From contig CAITQY010000643.1 of assembly GCA_903894655.1 (NCBI GenBank), positions 1 through 7,921 on the forward strand: a stretch of 7,921 nt of DNA, in the 5' to 3' direction. This document shows positions 1-6,465 of the stretch, one piece after another. This stretch comes from an uncultured Gemmatimonadota bacterium (GTDB lineage Bacteria > Gemmatimonadota > Gemmatimonadetes > Gemmatimonadales > Gemmatimonadaceae). Position 1 is the stretch's first letter. Every line of letters starts with the position of its first letter. The notes beneath the pieces are model-generated. The model searched no databases. It was given only the letters and a program-made list of their open reading frames with translations, and had not been told where the DNA came from. A program made the translations under genes and the position numbers.

Positions 1-993
1 GGACGCGAACCCACCGGCGTGGTCGGCGGTCGCGTCGAGCGGTGGGCCGGTAACCTGCGACTCGGCGGTGACACCTATGTGGTCGAGGCCGATGAATACG
101 ATCGCTCGTTCCTTGCGCTCGATCCGGCGGTGGCGGTCGTCCTGAATGTCGAAGCCGATCATCTCGACATCTATCGCGATCTCGATGACATCATGCGCAC
201 CTTCGAGCAGTACCTGGCACCGGCGCGCGTGGTGGTGCGCTGCGCCGATGACGAGGGGGCCATGGCCCTGCGCATTGCGTCGCGTCACGAGGTGATCGCC
301 TACAGCGCCACGGCGCCCGGCACGGACCCGTCGGCGCACGCCGCCGATGCGCGCCTCGTGGCCGGCGATCTGGTGCTCGATGCGGCGGGCTCGCGCTTTC
401 AGGTGCGCTTCGACGGTGACGATCTGGGGCAGGTCCAACTGTCGGTGCCGGGGCTGCACAACGTCCGCAACGCGATGGCGGCCCTCGGCGCCGGGCTCGC
501 GCTCGGGTGCACGGTGCCGGCCATGGCACCGGGACTCGCCGCGTTCCGCGGCGTCGAGCGTCGATTTCAGCGACTGGGCGCGGCGCAGGGCATCGAGGTG
601 GTCGACGACTACGCGCACCACCCCACGGAAGTGCGCGCCACCATCGCGGCCGCGCGTCACGCCTTCCCCGGCCGTCGGCTCGTGCTGGCCTTCCAGCCCC
701 ACCTGTACTCGCGCACGCGCGATCTGCAGGTCGATTTCGCCGAGGCGCTCGGGGCGGCCGACGCCCTGCTGCTGTGCGACATCTACGGGGCACGCGAAGC
801 GCCCGAGCCCGGCGTCACGTCGGCCCTGATTGGCGACCGGGTCGCCGCAGGGGTGTTGCAGTGGCACGGCCCGCGACGTGACGCCGCCGCCGCACTGCGC
901 GCCATGGTCCGCGCCGGCGACGTGGTCGTGACGATGGGCGCCGGGGACATCACCAAGACGGGCCCCGAACTGCTCGAGGCGCTGCGCGACTGA
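1..993 (+). CDS. murC: UDP-N-acetylmuramate--L-alanine ligase MurC, 5'-truncated by the window edge
   Basis: MurC is the cytoplasmic ATP-dependent ligase that joins L-alanine to UDP-N-acetylmuramic acid, the first step of the peptidoglycan stem peptide. The reading frame is open from base 1, so the true start and the ATP-binding GTHGKTT loop lie upstream. About 330 codons remain out of a usual 450-490. Visible family motifs, in order, are PTGVVGG near the left edge, EADEYDRSF (85-111), DHLD (157-168), PGLHNVRNA (448-474), FRGVERRF (544-567), DDYAHHPTE (604-630) and FQPHLYSRT (691-717). A MGAGDI motif near the C-terminus (936-953) completes the Mur-ligase C-terminal domain. The GHN-like and DDYAHHPTE motifs are typical of MurC rather than MurD, MurE or MurF. 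The TGA stop shares its A with the ATG of ftsQ, so the two are probably translationally coupled. Neither murB nor ddl lies between them, as they often do in Proteobacteria. There is no sign of decay; the truncation is only the window boundary. Confidence 0.96.
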   Translation, partial: GREPTGVVGGRVERWAGNLRLGGDTYVVEADEYDRSFLALDPAVAVVLNVEADHLDIYRDLDDIMRTFEQYLAPARVVVRCADDEGAMALRIASRHEVIAYSATAPGTDPSAHAADARLVAGDLVLDAAGSRFQVRFDGDDLGQVQLSVPGLHNVRNAMAALGAGLALGCTVPAMAPGLAAFRGVERRFQRLGAAQGIEVVDDYAHHPTEVRATIAAARHAFPGRRLVLAFQPHLYSRTRDLQVDFAEALGAADALLLCDIYGAREAPEPGVTSALIGDRVAAGVLQWHGPRRDAAAALRAMVRAGDVVVTMGAGDITKTGPELLEALRD

Positions 994-1757
994 TGGCCAT
1001 CGCCGACTTTGACCCGGGCGAGTCCTCGGCCAGGAAGACGACGCCGAAGCTCGCACCGAAGGACCCTCGTCCCACCTGGCTGCGCTGGGTTCGGGGCGTC
1101 GGATTTCTGGTGGCGGTCGGCATCGTAGTGGGCGCACCGTGGTGGGGCCCCCAATCGCTGGCGCAACTCGACTACTTTCACGCTCGGCGCGTGGTCTTCG
1201 AGGGCGTGCGGTACGCCCGTCCCACCGAGCTCGTGGCCCGACTCAAGGTGGACACCCTGCAATCGGTGTGGCAGCCGCTGGAGCCCTTGGCCGAGCGGGT
1301 CGGTGCGCACCCCATGGTGGCGTCGGTGGTCGTCGAGCGACAGCTACCGGGAACGTTGCTCATCCGCGTCGTCGAGCGGGAGCCGGTGGCCTATGTGCCT
1401 CGGCGCGGACGGCTCGAACCGGCCGATGCGACCGGACGTCCGCTGCCCATCGACCCCGTGCGCTATCCGCTGGACGTGCCCGTGGTCGCCTCCTCCGACA
1501 GCTCGCTCTTGCACCTCTTGGACGGTCTGCGCAAGGATGCGCCGCGACTCTATGCCCGGGTTTCCCACGGCGAGCGGGCCGGAACCGAGGAAATGCGCTT
1601 CAAATTGGGCGGCGTCACGGTGCGAACGACCACTGACGTGACCGTAGCCCGATTCAGGGACATATTACCCGTGGAAGCGGACCTCGCGCGGAATCATCTG
1701 CGTGCGGTGGAGCTCGACCTCCGCTTCCGTGACCAGGTGATCGCCAGACAGCCATGA
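993..1757 (+). CDS. ftsQ: cell division protein FtsQ (POTRA domain divisome scaffold)
   Basis: FtsQ is a bitopic inner-membrane protein that links early and late divisome proteins, normally through FtsB and FtsL. The 254-residue product has a charged, Lys/Pro-rich cytoplasmic N-terminus (residues 1-33) and one membrane segment at about 34-50. A POTRA domain follows at about 62-132, from the FHARRVVFEGV strand to a RVVEREPVAYV strand. The FtsQ C-terminal beta domain ends in DLRFRDQVIARQP, close to the family signature DLRF-x-x-QV. The length is typical. The ATG at 993 overlaps the murC stop by one base. A weak GAGG (976-979) lies 13 bases upstream, so coupling to murC translation probably matters more than its own ribosome binding site. 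The end overlaps ftsA by four bases. FtsQ is fast-evolving, so the identification rests on architecture, the C-terminal motif and position between murC and ftsA. Confidence 0.93.
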   Translation: MAIADFDPGESSARKTTPKLAPKDPRPTWLRWVRGVGFLVAVGIVVGAPWWGPQSLAQLDYFHARRVVFEGVRYARPTELVARLKVDTLQSVWQPLEPLAERVGAHPMVASVVVERQLPGTLLIRVVEREPVAYVPRRGRLEPADATGRPLPIDPVRYPLDVPVVASSDSSLLHLLDGLRKDAPRLYARVSHGERAGTEEMRFKLGGVTVRTTTDVTVARFRDILPVEADLARNHLRAVELDLRFRDQVIARQP

Positions 1758-3007
1758 CTTCCGAACCTATTGTCGCCGCCCTCGATATCGGCACCGCCTA
1801 CACCACCGCCATCGTCGCGGCGGTGCACGGCGATTTGCCGCGCACGCCGACGCTGCGCGTGCTTGGGGTAGGGCACACCCGCACGATGGGCCTGCGCCGC
1901 GGGGTGGTCTCCGACATCGAAGAGGCCACGCGCTCCATCCGGAAGGCCGTCGAGGAAGCGAGTCGCGTGGCCGGTGTCACCCCCGATTCGCTGTACGTCG
2001 GCATCGCCGGGGAACACGTGCGCGCGATGTGCTCTACCGGCGTGGTGGCGATCAGCGGCAATGAGATCATGCGCACCGATGTCGATCGCGTGAACGAAGT
2101 CGCACGCGCCATGGCCATTCCGCAGGACCGCGAACTGTTGCACGCGATCCCGCAGGAGTATCGCGTGGACAAGACCGATGGCATTCGTGATCCCGTGGGC
2201 ATGATCGGCACGCGCCTCGAGACGGAGATGTATCTCGTCACGATCGGGAGCTCGCCCGCCATGAACCTGCGGAAAAGCATCGAACGCGCGGGCTACAAAA
2301 CGCGAGAGCTCGTACTCGAGCCGCTCGCCAGTGCGCTCGCGGTGCTCACCGAAGAAGAGAAGGAACTCGGCGTCATTCTGCTCGAACTCGGCGCCGGCAC
2401 CACCGATCTCGCCGTGTTTCACGAAGGCAAGATTCGCCACCTCGGTACGATCCCGTACGGCGGCAACGCGGTCACCAGTGATCTCGTGCAGGGACTCGGC
2501 ATTACGAACAACGACGCCGAACAGCTCAAGGAAGCCTATGGCTGCGCCTACGAACCGATGGTCGATTCCGAACAGGTGATCGCCATGCCGGCGTCGGCGT
2601 CGCACGGCGAGCGGCACATCTCGCGCGAACTGATGACCCACATCATTCATCAGCGTATGGACGAGATCTTCGACAAGGTGCAGCGCGAAGTGCAGACGGC
2701 GGGCTTCGCCGGCCGCTTGAATGCCGGCATCGTGCTCACCGGTGGTGGGGCGGCGCTCGAAGGCGTGAGCGAACTCGCCGCCGACGTGTTCGGCCTCGGC
2801 GTGCGCGTCGGTGTGCCGGGCGACAACGTAGGCGGACTCGTCGAGCAGATCGCCGAGCCACGCTTCGCCACGGCGGTCGGTCTGGCGCTGTACGGCGCGC
2901 ATCGCGTGGCGCTGGGCGGGGTGATCGCGCGCCGCCCGTCGCTCACCGGTGCCGGCGTCGACAAGCTGGCCACGCGCGTGAAGACGTGGTTGCAGGACTG
3001 GTTCTAA
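1754..3007 (+). CDS. ftsA: cell division protein FtsA (actin-like Z-ring membrane anchor)
   Basis: FtsA is an actin-family ATPase on the inner face of the membrane. It tethers FtsZ filaments and recruits later divisome proteins. The 417-residue product shows the phosphate-1 motif ALDIGTAYTTAIVA (residues 9-22) and the SHS2 (1C) region running through RRGVVSDIEEA and the YVGIAGEHVRA segment (about 81-91). The phosphate-2 motif is ELGAGTTDLAVF (211-222) and the adenosine motif is LTGGGAALEG. The C-terminus (402-417) is a short amphipathic helix ending WLQDWF, which fits the FtsA membrane-targeting sequence. The usual Asp at the start of phosphate-2 is Glu211 here; all else looks intact and full length. 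The ATG at 1754 overlaps the ftsQ stop (ATGA). AGGTGA at 1735-1740 is a fair but distant ribosome binding site. ftsZ would be expected next but lies 3.6 kb further on. Confidence 0.96.
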   Translation: MTSEPIVAALDIGTAYTTAIVAAVHGDLPRTPTLRVLGVGHTRTMGLRRGVVSDIEEATRSIRKAVEEASRVAGVTPDSLYVGIAGEHVRAMCSTGVVAISGNEIMRTDVDRVNEVARAMAIPQDRELLHAIPQEYRVDKTDGIRDPVGMIGTRLETEMYLVTIGSSPAMNLRKSIERAGYKTRELVLEPLASALAVLTEEEKELGVILLELGAGTTDLAVFHEGKIRHLGTIPYGGNAVTSDLVQGLGITNNDAEQLKEAYGCAYEPMVDSEQVIAMPASASHGERHISRELMTHIIHQRMDEIFDKVQREVQTAGFAGRLNAGIVLTGGGAALEGVSELAADVFGLGVRVGVPGDNVGGLVEQIAEPRFATAVGLALYGAHRVALGGVIARRPSLTGAGVDKLATRVKTWLQDWF

Positions 3008-3019
3008 CGCAACAGCGAA

Positions 3020-3152
3020 GTAAGGGGTAAGGATTACGGGGTACGGAGACGGGTGTCTCGGTGCCCCGTCGTCGCGTCCGATCTACTCCCTACGCCGTAC
3101 CCGTACGCCCTACGCCGTACTCCCTAGTCCCTATTCCGTACTCCGTACTTTT
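3020..3152. repeat. inverted arrays of degenerate heptamer repeats between ftsA and the peptidase gene
   Basis: The right arm (3084-3152) is ten consecutive units with consensus TACKCCS, nine of 7 bp and one of 6 bp (3098-3103), the last degrading into TACTTTT. The left arm (3020-3047) is four 7-bp units with consensus GTAMGGG, which is the reverse complement of the same heptamer. The pair could fold as one long imperfect stem, or as a cruciform, enclosing a GC-rich loop. There is no coding potential and no transposase. Similar families of short tandem heptamers are known between genes in cyanobacteria (STRR sequences). Whether this one is dispersed in its own genome cannot be seen from one window. 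It fills most of the 159-bp gap. Confidence 0.85.
3038..3067 (+). other. strong RNA hairpin downstream of ftsA, possible transcript-end structure
   Basis: Bases 3038-3050 pair with 3055-3067 across a GGGT loop. The stem is 13 positions with one G-U wobble and one G-G mismatch. It lies 30 bases after the ftsA stop and sits at the head of the larger heptamer inverted repeat. No T-run follows, so it is not a classic intrinsic terminator. It may stabilise the ftsA 3' end, slow polymerase, or just be part of the repeat. Confidence 0.45.
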
Positions 3153-3154
3153 CT

Positions 3155-3159
3155 AGGAG
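3155..3159 (+). promoter_or_regulatory. ribosome binding site of the M14 peptidase gene
   Basis: AGGAG lies seven bases before the GTG at 3167. It is the best Shine-Dalgarno match in the window and selects GTG as the start; the residues that follow then form a proper signal peptide. It directly abuts the last degraded heptamer of the upstream repeat. Confidence 0.8.
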
Positions 3160-3166
3160 CTTTCCC

Positions 3167-6127
3167 GTGAACGTCGGTCTGTTACGTGTTCGCGCGTTGC
3201 GCCATGCGCTCGTGCTCGGCCTCACGCCCTTCGCGTCCCTCGCTGCCCAGCAGCTCACGACGGAAGCGCGCGACCCCAATCAGAAGCAGGATCCGACGTT
3301 CACGCAGAGCTATCAGGAGTGGCTGGCCAATGCGAAGCATGGCAGTCCGCTGGTGGATCACCTACCGCTGGTGGCGGGCATCCCAACACCGCGCGATGTG
3401 CTGGGCTATCATATCGGTGCGCCACGCAAGCTCACGTACTACGCCGATCAGCTGAAGTACTATCGCGCACTCGCGGCCGCGTCGCCGCGCGTGAAGATCG
3501 AAACTATCGGCCGTTCCGACGAAGGTCGTGAGCTCGTGGTGGTGTGGATCTCGTCAGACGCGAACATGCAGCGCCTCGACCAGAACCGAAAAAACCTCGC
3601 GAAGATTGCGGATCCGCGCGGCATGACCGAGGCCCAGGTGAAGGCGGTGCTGGCCGATACGAAGCCGCATTACCACTTCATGGGTGGACTGCACAGCGGC
3701 GAAACCGGTCCGTCGGAAATGCTGATGGAATTGGCGTATCGTCTGGTCACCGAGACCTCGCCGCTCGTCAGTCAGATCCGTGAGCAGCTCTACGTGTCGA
3801 TGACGCCGGCCGCCGATGCCGACGGACGTGATCGCAACGTGGACTGGTTCTTCCGTGGACTCGACATGGCGGCCGCGATTCCGGCGCCGGCGATCGCGCC
3901 CGTCGTGACGCCCGTCGTGACGCCGGCGCCGGCCGGCGCGGGTGATACGACCCGTCGCGCCCCGGTGGCGACGCCCCCGGCGGGCGGTGGCGGCTTCGGT
4001 GGCGGCGCCGGTGTGCCGTACTGGGGCAAGTACGTGTATCACGACAACAATCGCGACATCAACATCAAGCTGGTCCAGATGCGCGCGATCATCGAATGGT
4101 ACTTCACGGCGTATCCGCCGATCATGCACGACCTGCATGAAGCGCAGCCGTTGTTGTACACGTACACGGGTGGCCCGCCGCAGAATCCGAATCTCGATCC
4201 CATCCTGTTCGCCGAACTGCCGTGGTTCGGCAACTGGGAAATGGCGCAGATGACCAAGTGGGGCATGCCGGGTGTGTACACGCACGCGTTCATGGACGGC
4301 TGGTCACCAGGCTATCTCGGGTCGGTGGCATACAACCACAACGGTCTCATGAAGATGTACGAGACGCAGTCGGGACGTGATCTGGACAGCACGGCGATGG
4401 CGAATGCTCGGCGCGGCATCGGCAGTGGTGCGCCCGCACCCGGTGGCGGTCTTGGGGGACGCGCCGGTGCGGTGCCCACCGGTCGTGGTGGTGCGCAGGA
4501 TCGCGAGTGGTACCGCGGCAATCCGATCGGCTTCAATGACATCGCCACGTTCACGCGTCGCTCGAATACGAACTACATGCAGACGGGCGTGCTGTCGGCG
4601 CTGCAGCTGGCGTCGATGTTCCCAGCCACCGTGCTCGAGAACTTTTACATCAAGACGCGCAACAGCATCGAAGAGGGCAAGGTCAAGGCGCCGTACGGGT
4701 TCGTGATTCCCCTGCAGCGCGATATGACCCGGGTGGCGGAGTTCGTGAATCTGCTGCGCGTACAGCGCATCGAGGTGGGACAGGCCACCGCGCCAGTGAA
4801 AGTGGGCAACACCACCTATCCCGTCGGCTCGTACGTGATCAAGCGCGATCAGCCGTACGGCCGCCTCGCCAAGAATCTCATCGAGCGCCAGCAGTATCCC
4901 GACGCGCGTCTGAACACGTACGATGACAGCGGCTGGTCGATGGGGCTCGCGATGGATGTGGATGTCGTCGAGATCGCCGACGCGAGCATTCTCAAGGCGG
5001 CGGTGTCGCCGGTCGACAAGATCGTGCTCAAGGGCAACACGCGCGGCAGCGGCAATGCCGCGATCGCGGTGGCGCACACCGGCTCGAACAACCTGGTCAC
5101 CCTGCGCTATCCGCTGCGCGCGGTGCCGATGAAGGTGGCCGAGCAGCGCTTCGCCGCCGGCGACACCACGTTCCCGGCGGGTTCGTTCGTCGTTGACGGC
5201 AAGTATGCCGCGCGCGTGCGCACGCTGGTGGATTCGCTCGGACTCACCGCCGCGATGCTGGGTAGCGCCCCGGCGATTTCCATGCACGACGCCGATGTGC
5301 CGCGAGTCGCGATCTATTCGCAGTGGAGCGGCACGCAGAATCTGGGCTGGTATCGTCTCACCTTCGACGAGTTCAAGATCCCGTACGACTTGATCTACAA
5401 AGAGCGCGTGGTGCAGGGCAATCTGCGCCGCGACTACGACGTGATCCTGATGGCCGAGCAGAACATGAGCCGGCAGACCGTGATGCAGGCACCGGCCGCG
5501 CGCGCGCAGCCGTATCTCAAGAACGACAAGTACAAGTTCCTCGGCATGTACGGCGAAACCAAGGATCTCACCGGTGGCTTCGGTCAGCCCGGTGTCGATG
5601 CCGTCGCCGCGTTCCTCGCGACGGGTGGTACGCTGATCGCGATCGGTGAATCGGCGCGCCTGCCGATCGAGTTCGGGTGGGCGCGGACGGTCGATAAGAC
5701 GACTGTGCCGGGACTCACGTCGCAGCGTCCGCTGGTGGAAGCCACCATCACGCGCCCGGAGCATCCGGTGTTCTACGGCTTCGGCAAGGCCGTCATTCCC
5801 GTGAAGTACGTGGGCGGCACGCCGTTCAAGGTCGGTATCGCCGACGAGGGCAACGTGCTCGCGCGCTACGTCGGTGGGGACAAGGCCGTGCTGTCAGGCC
5901 TGATGTCCGGCGCCGAGTCACTCAAGTCACGTCCCTTCGCCTTTGACGTGCCGGGCGCGGTGAAGGGCAACGGCCGCGTCCTCATGTTCGCGAACAACCC
6001 GATCTACCGGTGGCAGAACCATGGGGAATTCAACATGGTGTTCAACAGCATCATCAATTGGAACGACGCCGGCGGTGCGGCGGAGACGAAGCCGGCGGCC
6101 GTCGCGGCACCGGCGGGACGCCGGTAG
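3167..6127 (+). CDS. secreted M14-family zinc carboxypeptidase with C-terminal amidotransferase-like domain
   Basis: This is a predicted exported metallopeptidase of 986 residues. The signal peptide has a basic start, a hydrophobic stretch at about 14-26 and likely cleavage after Ala26 (ASLA, then AQQ). The M14 domain spans about 80-410. Zinc ligands His176 and Glu179 lie in LHSGETG, and the third ligand is probably His324 in MHDLHEAQ. The substrate-binding Asn-Arg pair is 295-296 in HDNNRD. Glu399 in MYETQ is the likely catalytic base, 75 residues after His324 against 74 in carboxypeptidase A. Two low-complexity stretches interrupt the domain: Pro/Ala/Gly-rich 235-282 and Gly-rich 417-443. 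From about 713 the chain looks like a class I glutamine-amidotransferase-type fold (RVAIYSQW, then GGTLIAIGES), but no cysteine nucleophile is present. I see no Cys in the whole protein, which fits export. Relatives occur in Acidobacteriota, Gemmatimonadota and Bacteroidota. The substrate is unknown: scavenged peptides are most likely, wall peptides are possible. The position between ftsA and ftsZ is unusual. Confidence 0.88.
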   Translation: MNVGLLRVRALRHALVLGLTPFASLAAQQLTTEARDPNQKQDPTFTQSYQEWLANAKHGSPLVDHLPLVAGIPTPRDVLGYHIGAPRKLTYYADQLKYYRALAAASPRVKIETIGRSDEGRELVVVWISSDANMQRLDQNRKNLAKIADPRGMTEAQVKAVLADTKPHYHFMGGLHSGETGPSEMLMELAYRLVTETSPLVSQIREQLYVSMTPAADADGRDRNVDWFFRGLDMAAAIPAPAIAPVVTPVVTPAPAGAGDTTRRAPVATPPAGGGGFGGGAGVPYWGKYVYHDNNRDINIKLVQMRAIIEWYFTAYPPIMHDLHEAQPLLYTYTGGPPQNPNLDPILFAELPWFGNWEMAQMTKWGMPGVYTHAFMDGWSPGYLGSVAYNHNGLMKMYETQSGRDLDSTAMANARRGIGSGAPAPGGGLGGRAGAVPTGRGGAQDREWYRGNPIGFNDIATFTRRSNTNYMQTGVLSALQLASMFPATVLENFYIKTRNSIEEGKVKAPYGFVIPLQRDMTRVAEFVNLLRVQRIEVGQATAPVKVGNTTYPVGSYVIKRDQPYGRLAKNLIERQQYPDARLNTYDDSGWSMGLAMDVDVVEIADASILKAAVSPVDKIVLKGNTRGSGNAAIAVAHTGSNNLVTLRYPLRAVPMKVAEQRFAAGDTTFPAGSFVVDGKYAARVRTLVDSLGLTAAMLGSAPAISMHDADVPRVAIYSQWSGTQNLGWYRLTFDEFKIPYDLIYKERVVQGNLRRDYDVILMAEQNMSRQTVMQAPAARAQPYLKNDKYKFLGMYGETKDLTGGFGQPGVDAVAAFLATGGTLIAIGESARLPIEFGWARTVDKTTVPGLTSQRPLVEATITRPEHPVFYGFGKAVIPVKYVGGTPFKVGIADEGNVLARYVGGDKAVLSGLMSGAESLKSRPFAFDVPGAVKGNGRVLMFANNPIYRWQNHGEFNMVFNSIINWNDAGGAAETKPAAVAAPAGRR
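3898..3921 (+). repeat. 12-bp perfect tandem repeat inside the peptidase gene
   Basis: GCCCGTCGTGAC occurs twice in direct succession. It encodes the repeated Pro-Val-Val-Thr part of the low-complexity linker placed between the HxxE zinc motif and the Asn-Arg pair. The length keeps the frame, so slippage would lengthen or shorten the linker by four residues without breaking the gene. Confidence 0.85.
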
Positions 6128-6139
6128 GCCGCCCGCCTA

Positions 6140-6238
6140 GAACCGATCACGCCGAGTTGGCAGAGAGCGCAGAGCACGCAGAGACATTTTTTTGGCTCTG
6201 TGGCCTCTGCGCTCTCTGCGTCTCCGCGTGATCGGTTC
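6140..6238. repeat. 99-bp palindromic repeat element built of 9-mer units
   Basis: The outer arms GAACCGATCACGC (6140-6152) and GCGTGATCGGTTC (6226-6238) are a perfect 13-bp inverted repeat. Inside, 6160-6174 pairs perfectly with 6205-6219 (15 bp), and CAGAG at 6179-6183 pairs with CTCTG at 6196-6200. Each arm contains three units at exact 9-bp spacing: GCAGAG at 6160, 6169 and 6178, and CTCTG at 6196, 6205 and 6214. Seven T residues (6187-6193) sit in the apical loop. It begins 13 bases after the peptidase stop. This resembles REP-like or MITE-like intergenic palindromes. I see no target-site duplication or transposase. As the T-run is at the apex and not after the stem, it is not a canonical intrinsic terminator, though it could still block or process transcripts. 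Confidence 0.88.
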
Positions 6239-6300
6239 GCCGAAACAGCGGCCGAGCGGAGCCTCGGTTCAGCGACCCCATTCACGAATGTCACAAGCCG

Positions 6301-6328
6301 TTGAATTGAGGTGGATTGTGGATAAAAC
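6301..6328 (+). promoter_or_regulatory. candidate upstream ftsZ promoter (P1)
   Basis: TTGAAT (6301-6306) and TAAAAC (6323-6328) are each four-of-six matches to the sigma-70-type -35 and -10 boxes, with a 16-bp spacer. The local sequence is AT-richer than its surroundings. The DnaA box at 6317-6325 overlaps the spacer and -10. This is a consensus match only, with no transcription evidence. Confidence 0.35.
6317..6325 (-). promoter_or_regulatory. DnaA box upstream of ftsZ
   Basis: TGTGGATAA on the + strand is TTATCCACA on the - strand, an exact match to the consensus TTATNCACA and to the strongest form of the box. It lies 266 bp before the ftsZ start and overlaps candidate promoter P1. A much weaker copy with two mismatches (TCTTCCACA, 6448-6456) lies on the other strand past candidate promoter P2. 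DnaA is known to act on ftsZ transcription in Caulobacter; a role here is inferred. Confidence 0.55.
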
Positions 6329-6361
6329 CGGGCGTGTTTCACGCCACTCGAAGTCGTGACG

Positions 6362-6384
6362 AATCCGTCCAACTTCAACGGATT
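6362..6384. promoter_or_regulatory. inverted repeat just upstream of candidate promoter P2, possible operator
   Basis: AATCCGT (6362-6368) and ACGGATT (6378-6384) are perfect 7-bp inverted half-sites separated by nine bases. They end eight bases before the candidate -35 at 6392. The size and spacing would suit a dimeric DNA-binding regulator. The regulator is not known, and a simple hairpin is an alternative. Confidence 0.4.
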
Positions 6385-6391
6385 GCACGGG

Positions 6392-6419
6392 TTGCGCTGC
6401 ACTCTCGAATGTGTATTCT
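6392..6419 (+). promoter_or_regulatory. candidate proximal ftsZ promoter (P2)
   Basis: TTGCGC (6392-6397) and TATTCT (6414-6419) lie 16 bp apart, three-of-six and four-of-six matches. Transcription from here would give a leader of roughly 165 bases before the ftsZ ATG. The match is weak and rests mainly on the position in a gap that must contain a promoter if ftsZ is transcribed separately from ftsA. Confidence 0.3.
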
Positions 6420-6465
6420 AGGAGAGCGTTCGCTGTAGGCGGCATGATCTTCCACATTCCTGAGA

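Noticed and set aside
1694..2902. 402-codon open frame on the - strand across ftsA
   Set aside because: It lies opposite a complete ftsA with every family motif. Its translation is rich in His, Arg and Asp with no domain, as expected from the antisense of GC-rich coding DNA.
3120..3152. Promoter for the peptidase gene within the heptamer array (TACTTT as -10)
   Set aside because: There is no -35-like hexamer at a suitable distance, and the -10-like string is just the last degraded repeat unit.
4304..5764. 486-codon open frame on the - strand across the peptidase gene
   Set aside because: It is the antisense shadow of a gene with a signal peptide, ribosome binding site and zinc motifs. The product is Arg/His-rich and shows no recognisable motif.
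6187..6193. Seven-T run after the peptidase gene as an intrinsic terminator
   Set aside because: The T-run is in the loop of the palindrome. No GC-rich stem ends directly before it on either strand, so the usual stem-then-T order is missing.
6010..6231. 73-codon frame ending in the 99-bp palindrome
   Set aside because: It overlaps the peptidase C-terminus in another frame and then reads through the 9-mer repeats, giving a Leu-Cys/Ala-Glu repeat peptide. This is a common false call over such palindromes.
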